From: JAZDCZ01 sp046757925
Lineage (GTDB): Bacteria > Gemmatimonadota > Gemmatimonadetes > Gemmatimonadales > GWC2-71-9
Reading direction: 5' to 3'
DNA length: 13,858 nt
NCBI GenBank assembly: GCA_046757925.1
Contig: JBHHZE010000072.1
Coordinates: 1-13,858 of the forward strand
Positions 1 through 7,600 of this stretch are shown here, in pieces. The translations under genes were made by a program, and so were the position numbers. The notes under the pieces were generated by a model. It ran no database searches. It saw only the letters and a list, made by a program, of their open reading frames with translations, and was not told where the DNA came from. The first letter of the stretch is position 1, and every line of letters begins with the position of its first letter.

Positions 1-61
1 CCGACGCCCTACGCCCCTCCGCCCTACGCCCCTACGCCCCTACGCCTCTACGCCCCTACGC
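1..61. repeat. 8-bp tandem repeat (CCTACGCC) at the 3' end of the flotillin gene
   Basis: About seven imperfect copies of an 8-bp unit, CCTACGCC (GGCGTAGG on the minus strand), run from the window edge to about position 61. TACGCC-type cores start at 10, 18 (as TCCGCC), 25, 33, 41, 49 and 57, so the spacing is 8 with one 7-bp step. The flotillin stop codon (TAG, 58-56) is itself part of one unit. Because the period is not a multiple of three, the TAG triplets fall in all three minus-strand frames. The array may continue outside the window. Its function is unknown. Confidence 0.85.
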
Positions 62-1618
62 ACCCGCCGTTACTGCCGAACCACCGTCCGCTTTTTCTTC
101 CACCATTACCGGCTGGCCGTTTGCAGCGGCACTGCTCCCCAGCTTCCCCAACACGCTCGGCAACTCGATCCCGGCCTGCTGGGCGAGTTCGTGCACCGCC
201 GGCAGCGAACCGATCAAACTCGACAGAAAGTCAGCCGTGGTGCCGCCATGCTTTGCACCGCCGCCGTTCCCGGAATCCCACACCGTGATCTTGTCGATCT
301 TGAGGTTCTGAATCGCCTTGACCTGCTCCGCAACCAGCGACGGCAGCCCCTCTATCAGCAAGAACGTTGGAGCAATCTCCGGACGCTTGCCGCACGCGGC
401 AACCAGCTTCCTGTAACCATCGGCCTTTGCTTCCAGCACCTTGCGCACACCCTCGGCCTGCGCCTCGTACTTGGCGAGCATAGCGTCGGCCTCACCACGC
501 GCCTCCCGGCGTGCCCGCTCGGCATCGGCCTCGGCCTCGATCTCTACGCGCTTCTTCTCGATCTCCTGCGGTGCCAGTTCTTCCTTGCCAAGCCGCGACA
601 GCTCCTGCTCGCGCTCCGCATCGAAAATAGCCCTCTCAGCCTGCGCCGAGGCGATCTCCGCCCGCTGCTTGGCAGCCGCCCGGATCTCCGCCAGCTTGGC
701 GTTCGAGTCGGCGATCGCCGCCTGCGCCTCGTTCTCGCCCTGTACGGCTCCCGACTCGGCGCCTGCGACCTGTACGCGCTGCTCCTGTTCCGCCTTCTTC
801 TTGGCCGCAACGGTCTCGGCAGTACGCTGCGCCGTGGCGATCTCGTAGTCGCGCTTCGCCTGAACCTCGCCCTGGATCGCTTCCGCCTCCATCGCCGCAA
901 CGCGGACACGCTGGTCCTGCTCCGCGTTCTTCTGGCCGGTGGCGCCATCCCGGTCTTGCTGCGCCACCTCCACCTTCGCGCGGTTGATCGCCTCTGCGGC
1001 AGCACGCTTACCGATCGCCTCGATGTAGCCGCTCTCGTCCGTTATGTCGCGGATGTTCACGTTGATCAGCGTGAGCCCGATCTTGTTGATCTCTTCGGCA
1101 ACGTTGGTGTTGATGAGGCTCATGAACTTCTCGCGATCCTTGTTGATCTCTTCGATCGAGAGCGTCGCGATAACCAAACGGAGCTGCCCCAAGATGATGT
1201 CCTGCGCCTGCTCCTGGATCTTCTTTTCCGTCAAGAGCAGCAGCCGCTCTGCCGCCGCATTCATCAACACGGGGTCCGTCGAAATGCCGACCGTGAACGT
1301 CGCCGGCACGTTCACCCTGATGTTGTTGAGTGACAGCGCGCCCTGCAGTGGAATATCGATCACCATCGGCTCGAGGCTCAGGTACGCATAGTCCTGCAAC
1401 AGCGGAACCACGAACTTGCCGCCGCCGTGCATACAGTGGGATGCCCGGCTCCGGCCGACCTTACCGTAGATGACGAGGATCTTGTTGCTGGGGCACCGCT
1501 TGTATTGCTTGACAACGAAGACGACAAAGAAAAGCAGCAGCAGTGCCAACGAACCAATCGCACCGAACCAAATCGCCGGAACAGTTTGGGTCGATTGTAG
1601 AAATGCTAATGCATACAT
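56..1618 (-). CDS. Flotillin-family (SPFH/band 7) membrane scaffold protein
   Basis: This 520-residue protein is a flotillin of the FloT/YuaG/YqiK type, a family that forms oligomers on the inner face of the membrane and organises membrane microdomains. One hydrophobic segment near residues 15-36 is followed by the conserved entry to the SPFH domain (KILVIYGKVG near 46-55, HGGGKFVVPL near 64-73). The SPFH domain runs to about residue 210. A long Ala/Glu/Lys-rich coiled coil covers about 205-405, and the flotillin C-terminal signature NLKIDKITVWDSG lies at 438-450. A low-complexity tail ends within the 8-bp repeat array. The start at 1618 is supported by a GGGAGT ribosome binding site (1630-1625) six bases upstream. 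The NfeD-like gene ends 30 bases upstream, so the two form an operon, as in many bacteria. Within the coiled coil, residues 232-251 and 276-295 are near copies 44 residues apart. Confidence 0.95.
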   Translation of the reverse strand: MYALAFLQSTQTVPAIWFGAIGSLALLLLFFVVFVVKQYKRCPSNKILVIYGKVGRSRASHCMHGGGKFVVPLLQDYAYLSLEPMVIDIPLQGALSLNNIRVNVPATFTVGISTDPVLMNAAAERLLLLTEKKIQEQAQDIILGQLRLVIATLSIEEINKDREKFMSLINTNVAEEINKIGLTLINVNIRDITDESGYIEAIGKRAAAEAINRAKVEVAQQDRDGATGQKNAEQDQRVRVAAMEAEAIQGEVQAKRDYEIATAQRTAETVAAKKKAEQEQRVQVAGAESGAVQGENEAQAAIADSNAKLAEIRAAAKQRAEIASAQAERAIFDAEREQELSRLGKEELAPQEIEKKRVEIEAEADAERARREARGEADAMLAKYEAQAEGVRKVLEAKADGYRKLVAACGKRPEIAPTFLLIEGLPSLVAEQVKAIQNLKIDKITVWDSGNGGGAKHGGTTADFLSSLIGSLPAVHELAQQAGIELPSVLGKLGSSAAANGQPVMVEEKADGGSAVTAGA

Positions 1619-1624
1619 ATCGGG

Positions 1625-1630
1625 ACTCCC
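1625..1630 (-). promoter_or_regulatory. Ribosome binding site of the flotillin gene
   Basis: GGGAGT on the minus strand lies six bases before the ATG at 1618-1616. It fixes this start in the 30-base gap after the NfeD-like gene. Confidence 0.7.
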
Positions 1631-1648
1631 TTCAGTAGCTCATGTCGA

Positions 1649-2236
1649 TCAGAGCTTGGAGACGGTGACGGTGTTGTCGTCGTTGACGTCCGTTACCCGT
1701 ACCACCACGTTAGACTCGATCGCCTCGTAGTCTGTGACGGCGTTGTAGTAGACCTGCTGATCCCCGACCACCAACCGGACCTTCCCCTTACCCTCACGGT
1801 TAGGCGGGATCCTGATGTAGACGTTGCCCTCCGCACCCAATGCGTCTTGGATGGAAACGTTCCCGCTGCTCTGCAGCCGGTACATCATCTGAAAGAGCTT
1901 GCCGAGTATCCACACCATGCCGCCGCCGAACACGGTGCCGAACGCCACGCTCGATGTTGCATCCCAACCCGCTCCCCGCAGACCGCCCAATCCGCCCCAA
2001 CCAAACCCCATCATGAATGCTGCCATGCTCTGGACCGAGAGGATCTTGAAACTGGCGTCGGCATCTCCATGATCGCCTACGTGGGCATCACCGCCGTGCA
2101 AATCGGCGTCGAAATGGGTATCCATGTCGCTGTGCCCGCCCACCAGCATCATGACGAGACGTAGCACGAAGAAGAAGGTCCCAACGAAGGCCGGGACGGC
2201 AAACCAGCCGGCACCATCGCCAAAGAATAGATCCAT
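1649..2236 (-). CDS. NfeD/YuaF/YqiJ-like membrane protein with C-terminal OB-fold
   Basis: This 195-residue membrane protein belongs by context and layout to the NfeD-like group encoded beside flotillins (YuaF with FloT in Bacillus, YqiJ with YqiK in E. coli). A first hydrophobic segment spans about residues 11-33. Then comes a strikingly His/Asp-rich loop (residues 35-60, 5 His and 8 Asp), then Gly-rich hydrophobic segments at about 66-90 and 95-118. The C-terminal part from about residue 127 (SIQDALGAEGNVYIRIPP, then a hydrophilic beta-rich stretch ending VVRVTDV..TVTVSKL) fits the small OB/beta-barrel domain of the family. NfeD-type partners are thought to support flotillin localisation or assembly. 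The ATG at 2236 has an AGAGGTG ribosome binding site four bases upstream. It is the first gene of the two-gene operon and is divergent from the transporter gene. Sequence similarity within this group is low, so the fold assignment rests partly on context. Confidence 0.85.
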   Translation of the reverse strand: MDLFFGDGAGWFAVPAFVGTFFFVLRLVMMLVGGHSDMDTHFDADLHGGDAHVGDHGDADASFKILSVQSMAAFMMGFGWGGLGGLRGAGWDATSSVAFGTVFGGGMVWILGKLFQMMYRLQSSGNVSIQDALGAEGNVYIRIPPNREGKGKVRLVVGDQQVYYNAVTDYEAIESNVVVRVTDVNDDNTVTVSKL

Positions 2237-2240
2237 ACAA

Positions 2241-2247
2241 CACCTCT
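2241..2247 (-). promoter_or_regulatory. Ribosome binding site of the NfeD-like gene
   Basis: AGAGGTG on the minus strand lies four bases before the ATG at 2236-2234 and supports that start. I could not identify a convincing minus-strand promoter in the rest of the 165-base divergent gap. Confidence 0.65.
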
Positions 2248-2346
2248 TGTAACGCGGAGGAGAGGGGGCTCCGCACGGATGGGATCGCAGCCGAAACTTA
2301 CGGGACGGTACCGGGCGCCGCCAGCTAGGCCAGGGAATAAAGAGCA

Positions 2347-2369
2347 GGGGGTGGGGAGTGGGGAGTGGG
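2347..2369 (+). other. Predicted G-quadruplex motif in the divergent intergenic region
   Basis: Four G-runs follow each other on the plus strand: G5 (2347-2351), G4 (2353-2356), G4 (2360-2363) and G3 (2367-2369), with loops T, AGT and AGT. This satisfies the usual G3+ N1-7 quadruplex pattern. The last part is also a short direct repeat of GGGGAGT. It lies 33 bases before the transporter start and about 110 bases before the NfeD start, so it could influence either promoter. Confidence 0.6.
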
Positions 2370-2388
2370 CCCGCAAGAGCTTCCCACT
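2364..2388 (+). promoter_or_regulatory. Small inverted repeat upstream of the transporter
   Basis: AGTGGG (2364-2369) can pair with CCCACT (2383-2388) across a 13-base loop. It shares its left arm with the last G-run of the quadruplex motif and its right arm abuts the candidate -10 box, so the two structures would be mutually exclusive. A regulatory role is inference only. Confidence 0.35.
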
Positions 2389-2393
2389 ATATT
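2388..2393 (+). promoter_or_regulatory. Candidate -10 box (TATATT) for the transporter, implying a leaderless mRNA
   Basis: TATATT matches five of six consensus bases and ends eight bases before the ATG at 2402. Transcription from it would start at or next to the start codon. No Shine-Dalgarno sequence is visible in front of this ATG, which agrees with a leaderless message. No clear -35 box is seen at the expected distance. Confidence 0.4.
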
Positions 2394-2401
2394 CCCTCGC
2401 A

Positions 2402-3793
2402 ATGAAAACTCGCAATTACCCGACTGGGCATCTTTCCGCCCGTTCGATTTTTGTCTTTTGGGTCCCGCTCGCGGCCACCTGGCTCATGATGGCGACCGAA
2501 GGTCCCTTCCTCGCCGCCATCATCGCGCGCCTGCCGGACCCCAAGTTCAATCTCGCGGCGCATGGTGTGGCGCTGGCGTTCGCGATCCTGGTAGAGGCAC
2601 CCGTCATCATGATGATGAGCGCCTCGACCGCACTCGTGGAGGACGCATCCAGTTTCCGCAGCTTGAGGAACTTCACCTACGCTCTGAACTTGGCGGTCAC
2701 GTGCGCCATGCTCGTGGTGCTGGCGCCACCCGTGTTCCGACTGATCATGCACGATCTGATCGGTCTGCCCCCGGAGGTCGCGAGGCTCACGCACAGAGCG
2801 CTCCTCATTCTGCTTCCGTGGCCCGCCGTTATAGGATACCGCAGGTTCTTTCAGGGACTGTTGATTCGCTCGGGCCGCACCCGGTTGGTGGCTGTGGGAA
2901 CGGTAGTGCGACTGACGGCGATGACTTCCAGTGGAATCGTGCTGTATGCGGTCTTTGCGTTGCCGGGTGCGTACGTGGGCGCATCGGCCCTAACGGCCGG
3001 CGTGTGCTGCGAGGCGGTCGCCAGCAGGCTGATGGCGCGGCGGACGGTGCGCAGCCTGTTGGAGACTCCGGCGTCCGCGGATGCTACTCATGCGTTGGGA
3101 TATCGGCGCATCGTCGATTTCTACTACCCGCTGGCCTTGACCTCGCTCATCGGGCTCGCAGCCCAACCGATGCTCACGTTTTTCATGGGACACGCGCCCT
3201 CACCGGTCGAGTCACTCGCCGTGTTTCCCGTGGTCTACGCCTTGTCGTTCATCTTCCGCGCCATGGGCCTGAGCTATCAAGAGGTAGCCATTGCGTTGCT
3301 CGGCAAACGACACGAACATGCGAAAGAGCTGGGGCGCTTTGCACTGATACTGGGACTCTCGGCTTCCGCCGGCCTCGCCTTGATTGGTTTCACTCCGCTG
3401 TCGCACATATGGTTCGAGAGCATATCGGGCCTGAGCGGTCAGCTGGCGGCCTTTGCCATCACACCTATCAGGATCATGGCACCGATTCCCGCCCTCTCGG
3501 TACTGCTCTCCTTCCAACGATCGATCATCGTGCAGGGCCGCCGTACCCGTCCCATTACTTTCGCGACCTCCTTGGAAGTTGCGGGTATCGCAATCGTTTT
3601 CTCGACACTGAGCCGACTCACGGATATCACCGGCGTCACGAGTGCCGTCATAGCGTTTCTCGTTGGGCGCCTGGCCGGCAATCTGTTCTTGATCGTGCCA
3701 TGCCTGGCCGTCTTGCGGAGGAGTGACGGAAAAGTAGATATGGCGGCCGCACCAAGTACCGAGTCTTTACCGGCTCCCACGGCCGCCGAGTAG
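2402..3793 (+). CDS. Polytopic MOP-superfamily transporter, ANKH-like
   Basis: This 463-residue protein is almost wholly hydrophobic, with about 12 predicted membrane segments. Its layout resembles the ANKH (progressive ankylosis) family of the MOP/MATE superfamily. Comparable landmarks, judged from memory of human ANKH, are an N-terminal FWVPLAATW segment, a mid-protein segment DFYYPLALTSLIG opening the second half, a PVVYALSFIF stretch after it, and a RIMAPIPALSV segment before the last helices. Human ANKH exports small anions (ATP/citrate, leading to pyrophosphate). The substrate here is unknown, and a lipid or drug flippase of the MATE/MurJ type remains possible. I chose the ATG at 2402. 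The reading frame is open to an ATG at 2279, but those 41 extra residues are hydrophilic, low complexity, and encoded by the G-quadruplex region. The TATATT box would then lie inside the gene. A terminator-like hairpin follows the stop. Confidence 0.75.
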   Translation: MKTRNYPTGHLSARSIFVFWVPLAATWLMMATEGPFLAAIIARLPDPKFNLAAHGVALAFAILVEAPVIMMMSASTALVEDASSFRSLRNFTYALNLAVTCAMLVVLAPPVFRLIMHDLIGLPPEVARLTHRALLILLPWPAVIGYRRFFQGLLIRSGRTRLVAVGTVVRLTAMTSSGIVLYAVFALPGAYVGASALTAGVCCEAVASRLMARRTVRSLLETPASADATHALGYRRIVDFYYPLALTSLIGLAAQPMLTFFMGHAPSPVESLAVFPVVYALSFIFRAMGLSYQEVAIALLGKRHEHAKELGRFALILGLSASAGLALIGFTPLSHIWFESISGLSGQLAAFAITPIRIMAPIPALSVLLSFQRSIIVQGRRTRPITFATSLEVAGIAIVFSTLSRLTDITGVTSAVIAFLVGRLAGNLFLIVPCLAVLRRSDGKVDMAAAPSTESLPAPTAAE

Positions 3794-3813
3794 CTGCGTC
3801 AGGATCCCTCCGC

Positions 3814-3835
3814 ATGCGGCGGAACGCATTTTTTT
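3814..3835 (+). terminator. Intrinsic terminator after the transporter
   Basis: ATGCG (3814-3818) pairs with CGCAT (3825-3829) around a 6-base loop and runs straight into seven T residues (3829-3835), 20 bases after the transporter stop. The stem is short. An overlapping perfect palindrome, CCGCATGCGG (3810-3819), could compete with it. Confidence 0.55.
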
Positions 3836-3859
3836 GAACCAGATTGCGCCACTGTGATA

Positions 3860-3881
3860 CTCGGCCCGCCGAGCTTATTTT
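3860..3881 (+). promoter_or_regulatory. Hairpin CTCGG-CCCG-CCGAG with T-rich flank
   Basis: A perfect 5-bp stem (3860-3864 with 3869-3873, loop CCCG) is followed by CTTATTTTG. It could be a second, back-up terminator for the transporter or an operator. It sits where the -35 region of the coiled-coil gene's promoter would be. The two uses cannot be told apart from sequence. Confidence 0.35.
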
Positions 3882-3882
3882 G

Positions 3883-3888
3883 TATAGT
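3883..3888 (+). promoter_or_regulatory. Candidate -10 box (TATAGT) for the coiled-coil gene
   Basis: TATAGT lies 29 bases before the ATG at 3918, leaving a leader of about 23 bases that contains the GGAGAGGTG ribosome binding site (3907-3915). No consensus -35 is visible; a GC-rich hairpin occupies that position. Confidence 0.45.
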
Positions 3889-3906
3889 ACCGGCAGACCC
3901 AAAGAT

Positions 3907-3915
3907 GGAGAGGTG
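3907..3915 (+). promoter_or_regulatory. Ribosome binding site of the coiled-coil gene
   Basis: GGAGAGGTG gives a strong Shine-Dalgarno match a few bases before the ATG at 3918 and fixes the start. Confidence 0.7.
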
Positions 3916-3917
3916 TC

Positions 3918-4601
3918 ATGCCGGTTACAGCGAAGTTATCCCAGAAGTTCTACGATAAATTCGGTGAGCAAGTCACCAACGAGCTAGTCGATTGGTTCAA
4001 CCAGGTGGACGCTACGTACAAGTCTGACCTTCGGGACCTGAACGAGCAGAACTTCTTGCGGTTCGACGCCAAGGTGGAGCAACGCATGGCGGAGTCCGAT
4101 GCCAGGTGGGAACGGCGCCTGGCTGAGCTGGATACGAAATGGGAGCGGCGCATAGCGAAGCTGAACGCCAAATGGGAGCAGAGCCTGGCCGGGTTGAACG
4201 CCAAATGGGAACAGCACCTGGCTGACTTGGAGACCAGATGGGAGCGGCGTCTGAGTGAACTGAACACGAAATGGGAGCAACACCTGAGTGAACTGAACAC
4301 GAAATGGGAGCAACGCCTGGGTGAACTGAACACGAAATGGGAGCAACGCCTGGGTGAGTTGGACGCCAAATGGGAGCAACGCCTGGGTGAGTTGGACGCC
4401 AAATGGGAGCAGCGCCATTCCGACCTCCGACTGGAGGTCGGCCGCCTGGACCACCGCATGGAGAGCGGTTTTCGAGAGATCCAAAGCTGCGTACACGCCG
4501 ATCTCGCCGCGCTCGATGCGAAACTCACCAAGCGCATGTTCTATTTTTGGGCGGGTACTGTGTTCCCGCTCATCGGAGCGATGATAGCACTCACACGCTG
4601 A
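3918..4601 (+). CDS. Tail-anchored coiled-coil protein with ten Trp-containing 11-residue repeats
   Basis: I do not recognise a named family for this 227-residue protein. Its N-terminal head (residues 1-60) looks helical and amphipathic. Residues 61-170 are ten consecutive 11-residue repeats of the form (L/D)-N/D-T/A-K-W-E-Q-R-L-G/A-E, with Trp at 64, 75, 86, 97, 108, 119, 130, 141, 152 and 163, exactly 11 apart. A degenerate unit precedes them (Val at 53) and the helix appears to continue to about 205. A single hydrophobic segment at about 207-224 (FYFWAGTVFPLIGAMIAL) ends three residues from the C-terminus, so it is probably tail-anchored with the coiled coil in the cytoplasm. The 11-residue period suggests a hendecad coiled coil. 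There is loose similarity to bacterial DUF1640/CCDC90-like coiled-coil membrane proteins, which I cannot confirm. It has its own promoter and ribosome binding site and ends 15 bases from the convergent VPS10-like gene. Confidence 0.85.
   Translation: MPVTAKLSQKFYDKFGEQVTNELVDWFNQVDATYKSDLRDLNEQNFLRFDAKVEQRMAESDARWERRLAELDTKWERRIAKLNAKWEQSLAGLNAKWEQHLADLETRWERRLSELNTKWEQHLSELNTKWEQRLGELNTKWEQRLGELDAKWEQRLGELDAKWEQRHSDLRLEVGRLDHRMESGFREIQSCVHADLAALDAKLTKRMFYFWAGTVFPLIGAMIALTR
4098..4427 (+). repeat. Ten in-frame 33-bp tandem repeats inside the coiled-coil gene
   Basis: The repeats encode residues 61-170. Copies become nearly identical in the second half. Units starting at 4251, 4284 and 4317 differ from their neighbour by a single base each; those at 4350 and 4383 form a second near-identical pair. 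The earlier copies are more diverged. This pattern points to recent expansion by slippage or unequal crossing-over. Since 33 is a multiple of three, copy-number change keeps the frame. Confidence 0.9.
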
Positions 4602-4616
4602 TCACCGCACAGGACA

Positions 4617-7600
4617 TCAACTCACCGCATTCGGTTTCTTCTTGCGCGGCAAGATCACTCCCCCAACGCCCTTGTCGCGAATCATCCCGTTGAACTTGTC
4701 GAGTTCGGGGCCGAGCAACTCGTCTACCAGGACCTTGACCCGGGCCCACTCGGCACTCAGATCGTTCAGGCGTTCGATTGCTCCGGCCCGCGGCGCATAG
4801 TCTGTGCCGTCCACGTTCCCCATCAGAGTCGTGAGCTGCATGTTCAGCTGCGGTGGAAAATTCACAATGTCTTGCGGCGTCTTGCGCTTGAACTGAACCA
4901 ACCGTTCTTCCACCGCCCTCATTGAATCTCCCAACGTCTTACCGCTATTCGCGATCTCCTCGCCATCGGCGAGGTCCTTGACTCTGCCCACGAGATTCTC
5001 GATCTGGCCCCGCACGGATTCGAGCCGTGCGACACTCTGGTGCAACTCGACGATACGAGCGTTCAGCCGCTGGAGGAATTCGTCGGTCGCGTCATAGTCC
5101 GCGACGCCCGGATCCAGCCTGGGATCGGGGGCGACCTCAAAGCTCCTGGTCTGTACTGCCCCACTTACCGTGAGACGTGCCGTATAGTTGCCCGGCTTGA
5201 CCCTATATCCCTGACCGCCGAAGAATCCGAGGTTGAGACCCTCGATCGGTGGCGGAGCCTCGTGACGGAGATCCCACACCACCAGATTCAACCCCGCCCT
5301 GACCGAAATCGGCTTTGCGGCACCTGCGGCACGCTTCTTGGTAGTGTCGCTATCGAACGCGCGCACCACTCGACCGCCGCCGTCGAGGATCTCCAGGGTC
5401 ACCGTACTGTCCGGTACTCGAGCCAGACTGTAGAACAGCCGGGCACCGTTGGGAGGGTTCTTGCCCAGGCGGGGGCGATCGGCCGTGCCGCCACCGACCC
5501 GATACGTGCGCGCCGGCTGAAAGAGATGCACCGACGATGATGCCACTTCATCGGTGAGCTGCTGGAGCGGAGACAGATCGTCCAGAATCCAGAACGCCCT
5601 CCCCTGCGTCGCTGCAACGAGATCATTCTGCTCGACCTTGAGATCGGTGATCGGAACGATGGGCAGGTTGAGTTGGAGTGACTGCCAGCGTCCTCCGTCG
5701 TCGAACGACACGTACGCCCCGGTCTCAGTGCCGGCATACAACAGACCCCGACGGACTGGGTCCTCGCGAACCACGCGCACCCAGGCTGCTTGCTTGATGC
5801 CGCTCACAATCTCTTTCCAACTCTTGCCGTAGTTCGAGGTCTTGTATATGTGAGGCGTAAAATCGTTGAACTTGTACTTCGTCACTGCGAGATAGGCGGA
5901 TCCCGCGTCGTGCGGCGAGGCTTCAATGGAGTTGATCATCGCCACACCGACGTCCTTGGGAGTCACGTCCTCCCACGTGGCTCCGCCGTCGCGCGTTAGG
6001 TGCACCAGACCGTCGTCACTGCCGGTCCAAATGGTTCCCTGCGCCAGCGGAGACTCGGTTACGTAGAAGATCGTGTTGTAGACTTCGCCACCGGCCGCTT
6101 CATTCGTGATCGGCACACCTCCTTTGCCCTGCTTGTCCTGCTCGTTGCGAGTGAGATCGGGACTCATCTCGGTCCACGTAGCGCCACGATCGTCGGAGCG
6201 CAACAGCTTGTTGCCGGCGTGGTAGATCACTTTGGGATCGTGTGGCGAGGTAATGACCGGTGCATTCCAATTGAACCGATACCTCATGTCGACCGGATCC
6301 ATCCCAAGGCCAAAGAACGGATATGCCTGAATGCTGCGCCGATCTTTGGTTCGCGTGTCCAACTCCGTGATCACACCCTGGATGTCGGTAGCATAGAGCA
6401 ACACGGGGTTGTCGGGATCGAACGCGACGTAGGCGGCCTCGCCACCGCCCGCGTCGAACCAATCCTTCCATCCGATGCCAACGTTGTCCGTCGTACGGCT
6501 GGCAATCGCTACGCTGGAGTTGTCTTGCTGGCCCGCGTATAGCCAATAGGGAAACCGGTGATCGGTGTTTACCCGATAGAACTGGGCGGTCGGTTGGTTC
6601 TCCTGGGTCGACCAGGTCTTGCCGCCGTTGAAGGAAATTGTCGCGCCGCCGTCGTTGGCGTTTATCAAGATGCGGTTGTCGTTGGGATTGATCCAGAGAT
6701 CGTGGGTGTCACCGTGTGCGATGGGAATCTGAGTGAACGTCTTGCCGCCATCGATACTGCGCAGGACAGGCGCGTTCAGCACGTATACGGTTTCTTCGTC
6801 TTGGGGGTCCGCAAACACCTCGATGTAATACCACGCGCGGGCGCGGAGAACCCGCTCCGAATTGAGCCGCTTCCAACTCTTGCCAGCGTCATCCGATCGA
6901 AACAGCCCGCCGGAATCGGCCTCGACGATGGCCCACACTCGCTCGGGATTGGCCGGCGATACGTCAACACTGACCTTGCCCATCAGCGACGGCAAACCCT
7001 TGGTGAGCTTTTCCCAGTTGTCACCGCCGTCGGTCGACTTGTATATCGCGCTGCCCGGGCCACCGCTCCGCACCACCCACGGCCGGCGCAGGTGGTCCCA
7101 GAACGCCGCGTACAGGATACGCGGATTGGTGCGGTCCATGGCCAGATCGCTGGCTCCGGTCGTTTCGTCGACGTGCAGCACCAGATCCCAAGTCTCGCCG
7201 CCGTCTTTCGAGCGATAGATCCCGCGCTCCTCGGTGGGGCCGTAAGGAGCACCTTGCGCCGCCACGTAGACGAGATCCGGATTGTGCGGGTGCACCCGGA
7301 TACGCGAAATCGCTCGGGTTCGATCGAGTCCGAGATGCTTCCAGGTCTTACCTGCATCGGTCGACTTGTACACTCCGTCGCCGTGGGATGTGGTGACACC
7401 TCGAACGGCGTGCTCGCCCATTCCCACGTACACGACGTTTGGGTCGGACCCTGCGACGGCTATCGCGCCCACCGAGCCCGTCTTGAAGAAGCCATCGGAG
7501 ATATTGGTCCACGTTATCCCCGCGTCGGTCGTCTTCCACACGCCGCCGCCGGTGCCCCCGAAGTAGTATGTCAGATTGTCGGATGGTACGCCGGCAACGG

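Noticed and set aside
191..1333. Long plus-strand open frame opposite the flotillin gene
   Set aside because: The 380-residue translation is Leu/Arg-rich with no family likeness. It is the antisense shadow of the GC-rich, Ala/Glu-rich coiled coil.
2279..2401. N-terminal extension of the transporter to the ATG at 2279
   Set aside because: The 41 extra residues are low-complexity and encoded by the G-run region; the ATG at 2402 starts directly before the first membrane-segment region.
2365..3726. 453-residue plus-strand frame overlapping the transporter
   Set aside because: It is hydrophilic and Arg/His/Gly-rich, in a different frame from a protein with clear membrane segments. It is a shadow frame.
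3918..4601. CRISPR-like or minisatellite DNA element
   Set aside because: The 33-bp repeats are strictly in frame, have no spacers, and encode a regular 11-residue protein repeat.
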